64,000 bases of DNA, taken from Leucobacter sp. cx-42 (GTDB lineage Bacteria; Actinomycetota; Actinomycetes; Actinomycetales; Microbacteriaceae). Every line of letters begins with the position of its first letter. Position 1 is the stretch's first letter. The notes under the pieces are model-generated. The model ran no database searches, had not been told where the DNA came from, and saw nothing but the letters and a program-made list of their open reading frames with translations. The DNA lies in the NCBI RefSeq assembly GCF_014529985.1, contig NZ_JACVMU010000002.1, forward strand, positions 62,001 to 126,000. Reading direction: 5' to 3'. The position numbers and the translations under genes are program-made. Shown one piece after another: positions 33,174 through 42,310 of this stretch.

Positions 33174-34514
33174 CTAGGCCCCGCCGACCGTCGCGAGGAA
33201 CGCCTCACCGGCACCGGTCAAGCGAATCGGCTCCCCCGCAGATACGTACAGTGACTGACCGCGTCGCACGTTGGCGACCTCGGAAATCTCGCCGTCGGGC
33301 CGATCCACGCGCACACGACCATCGGTCACGACAAGCACAAGCGGATACTCCGCCGCAATCTCAATCTCCGACGCTGGGCATTCGATCGCGCGCGGCGCAG
33401 GTGCCGCCGGCGGGTCGTCCCACGCTTCCGGAGCAGGACACAACCGGGCACGGAACAGCTGGAAGTCTTCCACCTCCGGCCGCCACACGGTCACGCCAGG
33501 AGCGAGCGCGATGCCGGGAAGGTGCGGATCCGCAAGATCGTCCGTATCAACGATCCGGCACAGTTCCGCGATGTCGACGTGCTTCGAGGTAAGTCCGGCA
33601 CGCAGCACGTTGTCCGATGCGGCCATCACCTCAACACCAACACCACTCAGGTAAGCGTGGAGCTGCCCGGCCCGCAAGAATATTGCCTGACCCGGCTCAA
33701 GCACGAGCAGGTGCAAGAGCAGTGACACGAGCACACCAGGGTCAGCCGGGTACGCCTCAAGCAACTCCCGGAGCACACGTGCCCGGCCAGGCTCAAGCGC
33801 GGTTTCGAGCACAGTTCCATCACCTGCCTCGGTTGCGGCTCGCACCGCGGCAATCGCGAGCGTGACGCGCGGATCATGCTGCATGTCTTCCAGCAGCTTT
33901 GCTCTGAAGTCTGCGTCCGAGCGGGTCGTGCGCGTGAGGTGTTCGCGGAACACCTCGAGCAGCTCAATACCTGCCCGCACTTCAGCTTCCTCCACGGCAG
34001 CGGCCGACGCGGCCAGGTGCGCAGCGTGATCTGTCGCGACGGTGATGAGCGTGGAAAGATCCGCGCCCACTGCTGTGAGTGGACGGAAGCCGCTCAACGC
34101 GCGCACTTCCGTAAGCGCGACGAGCAACTCTGGCTTGTGGTTCGGGTCACGGTAGTTGCGGTTCGCCGCATCGCGCGGGATGCCGGCAGCTTCCTCCGCA
34201 GCGAATCCTGCCTCGGCCTGTTCGCGGTTTGGGTGCACCTGGAGCGACAGCGGCGCCCCAATCGCAAGCAACTTCGTGAGGAACGGTAGCGGGCCACCGC
34301 GCACGCCGTAGCGCTCGGGGTCGCTCGCAATGAGGTCAATGAGGGTGAGCGAGGTACCCGCGGCCTTCGCCACATTGGCGGGGCTCCCCGGATGATCGCC
34401 AAGCCACAGCTCCGCCTCCGGCGCACCACTCGGCGCACGGCCCAGCATTTCAGCGAGCGCTTCAGAGGAACCCCACGCATATGCGCGCGGAGTGTTCTCG
34501 ATGAAGATCAGCAC
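33174..34514 (-). CDS. manA: Mannose-6-phosphate isomerase, type I
   Basis: A 446-residue zinc enzyme interconverting mannose-6-phosphate and fructose-6-phosphate. The start is typical (M-LIFIENTPRAYAWGSSEALAEM), and LSLQVHPNREQAEAGFAAEE plus NYRDPNHKPELLVAL give the metal-binding Gln/His and Glu/His of type I enzymes. GTG 34514 is preceded by AAGGAG at 4 nt; a longer frame upstream would overlap the divergent gene and is rejected. It feeds mannose-derived sugar nucleotides and borders the polysaccharide locus. Confidence 0.93.
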   Translation of the reverse strand: MLIFIENTPRAYAWGSSEALAEMLGRAPSGAPEAELWLGDHPGSPANVAKAAGTSLTLIDLIASDPERYGVRGGPLPFLTKLLAIGAPLSLQVHPNREQAEAGFAAEEAAGIPRDAANRNYRDPNHKPELLVALTEVRALSGFRPLTAVGADLSTLITVATDHAAHLAASAAAVEEAEVRAGIELLEVFREHLTRTTRSDADFRAKLLEDMQHDPRVTLAIAAVRAATEAGDGTVLETALEPGRARVLRELLEAYPADPGVLVSLLLHLLVLEPGQAIFLRAGQLHAYLSGVGVEVMAASDNVLRAGLTSKHVDIAELCRIVDTDDLADPHLPGIALAPGVTVWRPEVEDFQLFRARLCPAPEAWDDPPAAPAPRAIECPASEIEIAAEYPLVLVVTDGRVRVDRPDGEISEVANVRRGQSLYVSAGEPIRLTGAGEAFLATVGGA

Positions 34515-34598
34515 ACGGCTCCTTGGGCCTCCTAGTCGACACGGGCATCCTGCCGCACCCAACGCACCTCGCATCAGGCTCTGCGAGGGACCACGCTC

Positions 34599-34604
34599 TA
34601 CAAT
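34599..34604 (+). promoter_or_regulatory. -10 box TACAAT of the O-antigen-ligase-like gene (leaderless)
   Basis: TACAAT ends 7 nt before ATG 34612. Confidence 0.5.
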
Positions 34605-34611
34605 ACCTACT

Positions 34612-36066
34612 ATGGCTTCCGGCAAAACGAGACTCGGCGTAAGCGCGTATGCAATCAGCGTGTTCATCTTCACGCTTGGCGGCAACGCGGTGCGGTGGAT
34701 CACCGGTGTGCCCATCTACTTTGCGCTCGCTGGCATCATCACAGTGATCGGCGTAGTGCTCTTCATCAAGGTGAAGCCCGCACGCTTCCGCTGGTACCGT
34801 CTGCCCGCTCCGCTCTACTGGTTCATGACGATTGCACTGCTCTCGATCATCTGGTCCCAGTACCGCTTTGAGTCAGTGCTTGGCGTCGTCGCCCAGCTTG
34901 CGACGACCGTGGTCGCGATCGTGCTGGCTTATACCCTCACGTGGCACGAGGTTCTGCGCACACTTGCGACCTCGCTGCGCTACCTCATCGGACTCTCGTT
35001 CTTGTTCGAGCTCTGGGTATCCCTCTTCGTCGGCCACTACATCGTGGCGTGGTGGGTTGAGGTTCCCGAGGGCGAAACCCCCTCCAAGCTGCTGTGGTGG
35101 AGCCGTAACCTGCTGTTCGAAGGCGGCCCGATTCAGGGACTGCTCGGCAACTCTGCACTGTTCTGCTTCCTCGGCGTGCTCGGGCTCGTGATCTTCAGCG
35201 TGCAGTTGCGCGCCGGCCTCATTGGCCGCTTCAATGGCTGGTTCTGGATCGCCATGTCGGTCCTCACCATCGCGATGACTCGTGCCGCGACCGTCATGGT
35301 CGCCATTGTCGTCATCGCGATCACGCTCGCGTTCGCGCTCTGGGCACGCCGCGTGCAGCCCGGCAAGCGCACCCCGCTCTACGCAATCGGCAGCGTGCTG
35401 CTGTTTGGCTCGATCGCCGTCTCACTCTTCTGGCGCGAACAGGTCTTCGGCCTGCTCGGCAAGTCGGCAACCCTGACCGGCCGCACCGAAATCTGGGAGC
35501 GCGTCATCGAGCTCGCAGAACAGCGCCCGTGGCTCGGCTGGGGTTGGGTCAGCTACTGGCCGACCTGGGTGGAGCCGTTCAAGAGCCTCGATACCAAGGT
35601 TGGCCTTCCCGTCCCTCACGCACACAACGCCTGGCTCGACGTGTGGTTCCAGGTCGGCATCATTGGCCTGCTCGCGTTCATCCCGCTCGTTGCACTGACG
35701 CTGTGGCGTGTCTGGTTCCGTGCCGTGGATCAGCCTCGCCGCGGCTATGGCGCCCCGCTGCCGTATGCGACGAGTGCGCTCTGGCCGCTGCTCATCCTCG
35801 CTGCACTGCTCGTGCAGTCGCTCACCGAGAGCCGCCTCATCATCGAGGGCGGCTGGGTACTGCTCGTGCTTCTTGCGGTGAAATCGCGCTTCGACTTCCA
35901 GCTGCCGTCTCCCGATTCTGAGCCGGTGAAGGTGCCGTGGCGCCACGTCCCGATCACCCGCGATGCTGCGACCGGCACGATTCCGACGATCTCGGCGGCG
36001 CAGGCAGCCGCAGCGAAGGCTGCCACTCCCCCGGTTGTTGACCCAGATTCGCAGGTTCAGTCGTGA
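34612..36066 (+). CDS. O-antigen ligase/polymerase-like membrane protein
   Basis: A 484-residue protein with about ten to twelve membrane helices and a large extracytoplasmic loop that holds the Wzy_C/WaaL-like motif TLTGRTEIWERVIELAEQRPWLGWGWVSYW (about residues 285-315) and the PHAHNAWLDVWFQVGIIG stretch, whose His is typical of O-antigen ligases and Wzy-type polymerases. It either polymerises the repeat unit of the local polysaccharide or transfers it to an acceptor. The next gene starts within its last codon, so the two are coupled. Confidence 0.88.
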   Translation: MASGKTRLGVSAYAISVFIFTLGGNAVRWITGVPIYFALAGIITVIGVVLFIKVKPARFRWYRLPAPLYWFMTIALLSIIWSQYRFESVLGVVAQLATTVVAIVLAYTLTWHEVLRTLATSLRYLIGLSFLFELWVSLFVGHYIVAWWVEVPEGETPSKLLWWSRNLLFEGGPIQGLLGNSALFCFLGVLGLVIFSVQLRAGLIGRFNGWFWIAMSVLTIAMTRAATVMVAIVVIAITLAFALWARRVQPGKRTPLYAIGSVLLFGSIAVSLFWREQVFGLLGKSATLTGRTEIWERVIELAEQRPWLGWGWVSYWPTWVEPFKSLDTKVGLPVPHAHNAWLDVWFQVGIIGLLAFIPLVALTLWRVWFRAVDQPRRGYGAPLPYATSALWPLLILAALLVQSLTESRLIIEGGWVLLVLLAVKSRFDFQLPSPDSEPVKVPWRHVPITRDAATGTIPTISAAQAAAAKAATPPVVDPDSQVQS

Positions 36067-36458
36067 CCATCGGCATGACCACTGACCGCCTTCAGCGGTT
36101 GCGGACCTTCGCGCGCATTGAGCGCATGACCATGCTCGAAAACCGCATGCGCGAGGGCTGGGACCCGGCCGAGGCCGTCATCGACGTGCCTGAAGAGGAC
36201 GACCTGGTCGTTCGTGAGCTGGTCACCGAAATACTCGAGGACCGCGGTCAGCTCGCCGAGTTCGCCCTCGCGCGCGTTGCCGGGCGCGGTGACGGCGCAG
36301 AGGCTGCCGAACACAAGGCCAACGCGGATCGCGTAGAGTTCGAGCTGCTGCAGCAGATCGCAGATGAGATCCCCGAGTTGATTCTCGCCGTGTGGCGGGT
36401 CGCGGATCGCGTCGGCATTCGGTACAACGGCCCCGAATCTGAGACCGCTGTTTCCTAG
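36063..36458 (+). CDS. Small charged protein coupled to the O-antigen-ligase-like gene
   Basis: A 131-residue cytoplasmic protein starting at a GTG that overlaps the upstream stop (GTGA); ATG 36075 is an alternative. It is rich in Glu, Arg and Asp, predicted mostly helical, with no membrane segment. I do not recognise a family. Strict overlap with the polymerase/ligase gene suggests a dosage-linked partner, perhaps a chain-length or assembly factor; that is inference only. Confidence 0.7.
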   Translation: MTIGMTTDRLQRLRTFARIERMTMLENRMREGWDPAEAVIDVPEEDDLVVRELVTEILEDRGQLAEFALARVAGRGDGAEAAEHKANADRVEFELLQQIADEIPELILAVWRVADRVGIRYNGPESETAVS

Positions 36459-36496
36459 GCTCGGAGCGCGCCCGCGCGCCCACGAGCGCTAGACCG

Positions 36497-36916
36497 CTAC
36501 TGCGGTGCGCACACCGAGCCGAGACTCTCCATCGTGCCGATAACCGAAGGCATGACCTGGTCAATCTGCGAGAGGTTATCAGGCGAGATGAAGTCGCCGA
36601 TGTTCACCTCAGACGCACCACCAGTGAGTGCCTGCAGGTCAATGTTCTGGCTCGTGACGTAGTCGCTAAAGGTGCCGTCGCGCAGCGCGGCATATGCGTC
36701 GGGCTGCTGCGCTTCGAGATCAGTGAAGAACTGCTGCACGTCAGCGCTCGAGATCGGTACGCCGCCGGTATCGAGCTGCGCAATCGCACCGTCGATCTGC
36801 TCGTAGAGCGCCGCACAACCAGCGTCTTTCGCGCCGGTCAGCAGGGAGCAGCCAGAGAGGCCAAGCATTCCGGCAAGCGCTACGGCAGCCACGCTGCCAA
36901 ACATCGTCTTCTTCAT
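36497..36916 (-). CDS. Hypothetical lipoprotein
   Basis: A 139-residue secreted protein. Residues 1-22 are a signal peptide with lipobox LSGC, making Cys23 the anchor. The mature part is acidic and helical (IDGAIAQLDTGG, DVQQFFTDLEAQQ) with two further cysteines (near residues 34 and 136) that could form a disulfide. Family unknown. It follows glf on the minus strand after two hairpins and has its own GAAAGG ribosome site. Confidence 0.75.
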   Translation of the reverse strand: MKKTMFGSVAAVALAGMLGLSGCSLLTGAKDAGCAALYEQIDGAIAQLDTGGVPISSADVQQFFTDLEAQQPDAYAALRDGTFSDYVTSQNIDLQALTGGASEVNIGDFISPDNLSQIDQVMPSVIGTMESLGSVCAPQ

Positions 36917-36947
36917 GCTGAACCTTTCGTTTGCGGAAGATAGTGAA

Positions 36948-36973
36948 TTGGCCGCCCCTCATGGGACGGCCAA
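36948..36973 (-). terminator. Hairpin upstream of the lipoprotein gene
   Basis: TTGGCCG and CGGCCAA arms around a 12-nt loop, between glf and the lipoprotein gene. No long T-run follows. Confidence 0.45.
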
Positions 36974-37008
36974 CAGCGCACAGCCCGAAGGCTGCGAGCA
37001 ATCGAACA

Positions 37009-37022
37009 CCCGCCAAGGCGGG
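37009..37022 (-). terminator. Terminator-like hairpin after glf
   Basis: CCCGCC and GGCGGG arms with a 2-nt loop lie 10 nt after the glf stop. Confidence 0.45.
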
Positions 37023-37032
37023 CACTCAGTGA

Positions 37033-38241
<1,209 letters not shown>

Positions 38242-38331
38242 TCACAGCAGGTTTTCGCAAGAAATGGTTGAACTTTTGGTAAATCAACCGCAAGATCCGC
38301 TCATTCACTGCGCTCCGCCAGCACCCCTCGG

Positions 38332-38337
38332 TAGAAT
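38332..38337 (+). promoter_or_regulatory. -10 box TAGAAT of the GlfT2-type gene (leaderless)
   Basis: TAGAAT ends 8 nt before ATG 38346; the divergent glf promoter lies about 130 nt away. Confidence 0.5.
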
Positions 38338-38345
38338 CATCTGTT

Positions 38346-40250
38346 ATGACCACTACGCTCCAGCATGTTGTGTTCCCGCAGACCAAAGACCCAGACGTGC
38401 TGCCGCTGTATGCAGACCCTGAAACCTGGACTGAGGTTGACGAGACTCCCGTTCGCCTCAGCGAGGTTGCGAGCATCGACAGCGTGCTGTCCCGCGAAAG
38501 CACCCGTGTCCGCGCTGGCGAGCGCGTTTCGTATGCGTCGTACTTCAACGCCTTCCCTGCGTCGTACTGGCAGCGCTGGACGACAGTCACCGAAGTCACC
38601 CTGCGTTTGCAGACCGAAGGCACCGGCACGATCCTCGTGTACCGTTCGAACGCGAGCGGCGCTCAGCAGCGAGTCGACTCCGCGCTGGTGACCGGCAAGA
38701 CCGACACCGAGTTCACGCTCCCCCTCACCATGTTCGGTGACGGCGGCTGGCTCTGGTTCGATCTTGTCGCAGGCGATGCAGATCTCAAGCTCGTGCACGG
38801 CAGCTGGACGACTGAGGCAACGCCCGTCACCGAGGGCAAGCTCAGCCTCGGCATGACGACCTTTAACAAGGCCGATTACTGCGTCGTGACGCTACGAAAC
38901 ATTGCAGCAAACCCGACGCTGCTCGAGAACCTCGACCGCATTTTCCTGGTTGATCAGGGTTCACAGCAGGTTGCTGACGAACCTGGGTTCGAAGAGATCG
39001 CGGCGCAGCTCGGCGACAAGCTGCAGCTCATTGTCCAGCCAAATATTGGCGGATCTGGCGGCTTCTCACGCTCGATGGCGGAGACGCTGAAGCGCGAAGA
39101 CACTGACTTCCTCCTACTGCTCGACGATGACATCGAGTTCGAGACCGAGAGTGCGCTGCGCGCGCTCCAGTTCGGCCGTTTCAGCCGTAACCCGGTCATC
39201 GTTGGCGGTCACATGTTTGACCTGCTCGACAAGCCCGTCATGCACGCATGGGCAGAGGTTGTTCGGAATGACGCGTTCGTCTGGGGTCCGTCGTTCCCTG
39301 AACAGCACCGTCATGACTTCCGCAAGCAGAATCTGCGCCAGACTCCCTGGATGCACTCGCGCCTTGACGCCGACTACAACGGCTGGTGGATGTGCATGAT
39401 TCCGAAGAAGGTCATCGCAGACATCGGTCTCTCGATTCCGGTCTTCATTAAGTGGGACGACGCAGAGTATGGCCTGCGCGCAAAGGCTGCCGGGTACCGT
39501 ACGGTCTCGCTTCCCGGCGTCGCGCTCTGGCACGTCTCCTGGCTTGATAAGGACGACACGCAAGACTGGCAGTCGTTCTTCCACACCCGCAACCGCATCG
39601 TTGCAGGTCTGCTGCACGCGACCCCGCAGTGCGGTCGCGGCATGCTGAAGAACCTCAACCGCATCAACGTGAAGCAGCTGCTGAACATGCAGTACTACGC
39701 GGTGCAGCTCGCGGTTGACGGCATGCGTTCGGTGCTTGCGGGCCCCGAACAGCTCCACGCCACCATGGCGCAAGACATGCCTGCCGCGCGTGCTGCAGCG
39801 AAGGACTACCCCGAGACCCGCGTCTATCGCACGAGCGATGTAGATGCCCCCACCTCGAGCGGCGGCCGAGCGCTTCCGCACGTAGGTGAGCGTCCTGAGG
39901 CGTTTGGCGGCGCAAAGCTCGCGCTCTTCACGGCAAAGCGGCTCCCGAATGCCTGGCTCCGCAAGTCGTCAGAGACCGAGGCGCGCGAACCAGAACTCGA
40001 GTACGCCAAGCGCGATGCGTTCTGGTGGACCATCCCGCAGCACGAAAGCGTCATCGTTGGTTCTGCTGATGGCGCAGGCAAGATGTGGTACCGCCACGAC
40101 CAGGCGAAGTTCCGCCGTCTGCTTCGTGAAGCAACCCAGCTCAACCGCAAGATCGTGAAGGACTGGGACCGCCTCGCGGCCGAATACCGTGCGGCGATGC
40201 CACGCCTGACCACTCCTGAAGAGTGGCAGGCCACCTTCGAGGGTCGCTAG
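38346..40250 (+). CDS. glfT2: Galactofuranosyltransferase GlfT2
   Basis: A 634-residue GT2-family polymerase matching the mycobacterial GlfT2 across its length: an N-terminal beta-barrel with YFNAFPASYWQRWTT (66-80), QPNIGGSGGFSRSM (231-244), the metal-binding DDD (260-262), ADYNGWWMCMIP (342-353) with the acceptor Trp pair, KWDDAEYGLRA (369-379) with the catalytic Asp, and His396 in WHVSW. In mycobacteria it builds the beta-1,5/1,6 galactofuran chain of arabinogalactan from UDP-Galf. Next to glf, it indicates that this organism makes a galactofuran. A strong terminator follows. Confidence 0.96.
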   Translation: MTTTLQHVVFPQTKDPDVLPLYADPETWTEVDETPVRLSEVASIDSVLSRESTRVRAGERVSYASYFNAFPASYWQRWTTVTEVTLRLQTEGTGTILVYRSNASGAQQRVDSALVTGKTDTEFTLPLTMFGDGGWLWFDLVAGDADLKLVHGSWTTEATPVTEGKLSLGMTTFNKADYCVVTLRNIAANPTLLENLDRIFLVDQGSQQVADEPGFEEIAAQLGDKLQLIVQPNIGGSGGFSRSMAETLKREDTDFLLLLDDDIEFETESALRALQFGRFSRNPVIVGGHMFDLLDKPVMHAWAEVVRNDAFVWGPSFPEQHRHDFRKQNLRQTPWMHSRLDADYNGWWMCMIPKKVIADIGLSIPVFIKWDDAEYGLRAKAAGYRTVSLPGVALWHVSWLDKDDTQDWQSFFHTRNRIVAGLLHATPQCGRGMLKNLNRINVKQLLNMQYYAVQLAVDGMRSVLAGPEQLHATMAQDMPAARAAAKDYPETRVYRTSDVDAPTSSGGRALPHVGERPEAFGGAKLALFTAKRLPNAWLRKSSETEAREPELEYAKRDAFWWTIPQHESVIVGSADGAGKMWYRHDQAKFRRLLREATQLNRKIVKDWDRLAAEYRAAMPRLTTPEEWQATFEGR

Positions 40251-40261
40251 CAGTTTCACAT

Positions 40262-40308
40262 CTCCAACGGGCGCCCAGGTACTCACCCGGGCGCCCGTTG
40301 GAGTTTGT
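40262..40308 (+). terminator. Terminator after glfT2
   Basis: CTCCAACGGGCGCCC and GGGCGCCCGTTGGAG form a perfect 15-bp stem followed by TTTGT. Confidence 0.85.
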
Positions 40309-40333
40309 GCACAGCTCAAAGCGACTAGGGTAG

Positions 40334-40374
40334 GTAGGTAGTTCTGGTAGCCAAACTGGCCCAGAACTACCTAC
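40334..40374. promoter_or_regulatory. Perfect 14-bp inverted repeat abutting the LicD-fusion start
   Basis: GTAGGTAGTTCTGG (40334-40347) and CCAGAACTACCTAC (40361-40374) are exact complements with a 13-nt spacer. The right arm ends 3 nt before ATG 40378, where a ribosome site would normally be; none is present. It could be an operator for a dimeric regulator or an RNA hairpin that hides the start codon. Confidence 0.7.
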
Positions 40375-40377
40375 TTT

Positions 40378-42165
40378 ATGGCTCTCACTGTAAACTTTTC
40401 TGCCCTCACGCTGCCTTCGATTTCCGACGCAGTGCGTTCTGTCGACGTCTGTTTCGACGGCGATCGTGTGTGGTCGATTGACCTTGTCGAGAACGAACGA
40501 ACCGATGAGAATTCGTTCCCGTGGCCAGATTCCCTGCGCCCCTACTTACGCGGACACACAGACCTGACGATCCTGGACAGCGCGACAAACAAGGTGCTCG
40601 CCGAGGGCAAGGTGGAGTTTTCTGCTGACGAGATCCGCGCCCAGGTGCGTGATGCGGACGGCATTCCCCTCGCGGTGAACAAGTGGGGCATGCTCGGCAA
40701 AACGCTTGAGGCAGGGAACCCGGGCGTGCAGGACCGAATTCTCGATCGCACGACAGAGATCATTGGCCACCTGCGCGACATGGGGCTTCGCCCGTTCGTC
40801 GTGGGCGGCACCCTGCTCGGCGGCATCCGTGAGGGAGCGCTCCTCCCCCACGACGACGACGCTGACGTCGCCTACCTCTCAGAGTTCACGAATCCCGCTG
40901 ACGTCGCACGCGAAGGCTTCCGCGTCGGCCACGCCCTCATCGACCTGGGGTATGAGCTGGTGCGCCACAGCGCAACGCATATGCAGCTGTACTTCCGCAC
41001 GCAGTCGGGCCTGGTTGACCACTATGTCGACGTCTTCACCGCGTTTTTCACCGACGATGGCAAGATGAATCAGCCGTTCCACGTCCGCGGTGATTTGCGC
41101 GAAGATCAAATGCTGCCGTTTGGCACCGTCACGATCGCTGGCCGCGAGTTCCCGGCACCGGCGGATCCTGAAGCCTGGCTCGTCATCAACTATGACGAGA
41201 ACTGGCGGACGCCGATCCCCGGGTATCGGCTACAGACCCCTGAGTCGACTTCGCGCCGATTCAACGCGTGGTTTGGTTCGTTCCATTTCGGACGTGACTT
41301 CTGGAACGCATGGTACTTGAACCGTAGCACCGAGGCTGACCTACTTTGGGTTGACGGGGCGAACTGGATTCTCGAGCAGAATGCCGAGCTCACGTCCCCC
41401 GTGCTCCTCGAGTTTGGTGCGGGCAACGGCGCGCTGAGTGAGCGTCTCGCCGCAGCTGGGTCCGCGGATGGCCGCCGGGTGATAGCCACCGATTATTCTT
41501 ACGCTGCGCTGCAGCTTGCGCAGGAGCGATCCGCCGCAGCAGCAACGCCGTTCGACACCGCGCACGTCAATCTGTACCGCACGCTCTCCCTTGCTGCGCC
41601 ACAGCAGAACGACATCACGGGAAGCTTCGACGTCGTCGCAAACCATGTGTTCGAGCAACTCGGACACCTCGCGCGCGAGAATCTGCTCCGGCTCATTCGC
41701 ATGGCACTGCGGTCGGGCGGATCAGCCTACGCAACGCTCTATGCATCGCCAGCCGAGGACGTGACGTTTGCAGATCCAACGACCTGGCATCTCAACCAGT
41801 TCGAGCTTGCCAATGCGGCACACAAGTTTGGCCTGTCATTTGAATATGTCACGCCGGCAACTGAGATCCCAACGATGGCTCGCCGACCATACGGCGTGCG
41901 ATTCGTGCTCTCTGAACATCCGTTCCCTACCCCGGAGGTTTCCATGCGACAGCGTCTGAAGCGTCTATTCATGCGCACCCGTCCTGCGGGGACTCGCGCA
42001 CAGCTCGAAGCGCTCACGAACCGCATCACGGAGCTCGAGGACGAACTCGATGAGTACCGTCGCAACAGCCTCCGTGTTGCTGAGCTCATGGACCTCGCTG
42101 AGCAGAGCTTCCAGGCGGATCGCTCAGCAGGCGGTGACGATTCGCGTGGTGGCCCCTCCGCGTAG
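40378..42165 (+). CDS. LicD-family transferase fused to a SAM methyltransferase and a coiled coil
   Basis: A 595-residue protein with three parts. Residues about 120-290 are a LicD-like nucleotidyltransferase-fold domain (FVVGGTLLGGIREGALLPHDDDADVAYL: GGTLLG 143-148, DDDAD 159-163), a family that attaches phosphocholine or phosphoribitol-type groups to surface sugars. Residues about 340-500 are a class I methyltransferase with LEFGAGNG (344-351) as the SAM loop. Residues about 530-580 form a heptad-like coiled coil (ALTNRITELEDELDEYRR). The N-terminal 100 residues are unassigned. It probably modifies the local polysaccharide and methylates it or its substituent. An inverted repeat sits directly before the start. 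Confidence 0.8.
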   Translation: MALTVNFSALTLPSISDAVRSVDVCFDGDRVWSIDLVENERTDENSFPWPDSLRPYLRGHTDLTILDSATNKVLAEGKVEFSADEIRAQVRDADGIPLAVNKWGMLGKTLEAGNPGVQDRILDRTTEIIGHLRDMGLRPFVVGGTLLGGIREGALLPHDDDADVAYLSEFTNPADVAREGFRVGHALIDLGYELVRHSATHMQLYFRTQSGLVDHYVDVFTAFFTDDGKMNQPFHVRGDLREDQMLPFGTVTIAGREFPAPADPEAWLVINYDENWRTPIPGYRLQTPESTSRRFNAWFGSFHFGRDFWNAWYLNRSTEADLLWVDGANWILEQNAELTSPVLLEFGAGNGALSERLAAAGSADGRRVIATDYSYAALQLAQERSAAAATPFDTAHVNLYRTLSLAAPQQNDITGSFDVVANHVFEQLGHLARENLLRLIRMALRSGGSAYATLYASPAEDVTFADPTTWHLNQFELANAAHKFGLSFEYVTPATEIPTMARRPYGVRFVLSEHPFPTPEVSMRQRLKRLFMRTRPAGTRAQLEALTNRITELEDELDEYRRNSLRVAELMDLAEQSFQADRSAGGDDSRGGPSA

Positions 42166-42203
42166 GCGGGGGTAAACAGCAGGCTGAGTCTTCGGCGCGC
42201 ACA

Positions 42204-42262
42204 CGAAAGCGGCCTGTGACAAGCTGAATCACTGCTGATCCGCTTGCCACAGGCCGCTTTCG
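42204..42262. terminator. Bidirectional terminator between convergent genes
   Basis: CGAAAGCGGCCTGTGACAAGC pairs with GCTTGCCACAGGCCGCTTTCG (one mismatch) around a 17-nt loop, between the LicD fusion gene and the convergent dehydrogenase gene. Confidence 0.8.
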
Positions 42263-42310
42263 ACTGCTCAGCTGAGCAGACGCGCGGGGTGCCGGAGCAC
42301 CCCGCGGAGC

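Noticed and set aside
40262..40374. The palindrome before the LicD fusion gene as part of the glfT2 terminator
   Set aside because: glfT2 already has a complete 15-bp stem plus T-run at 40262-40308; the second inverted repeat has different sequence, no T-run on the plus strand of terminator type, and abuts the next start codon.
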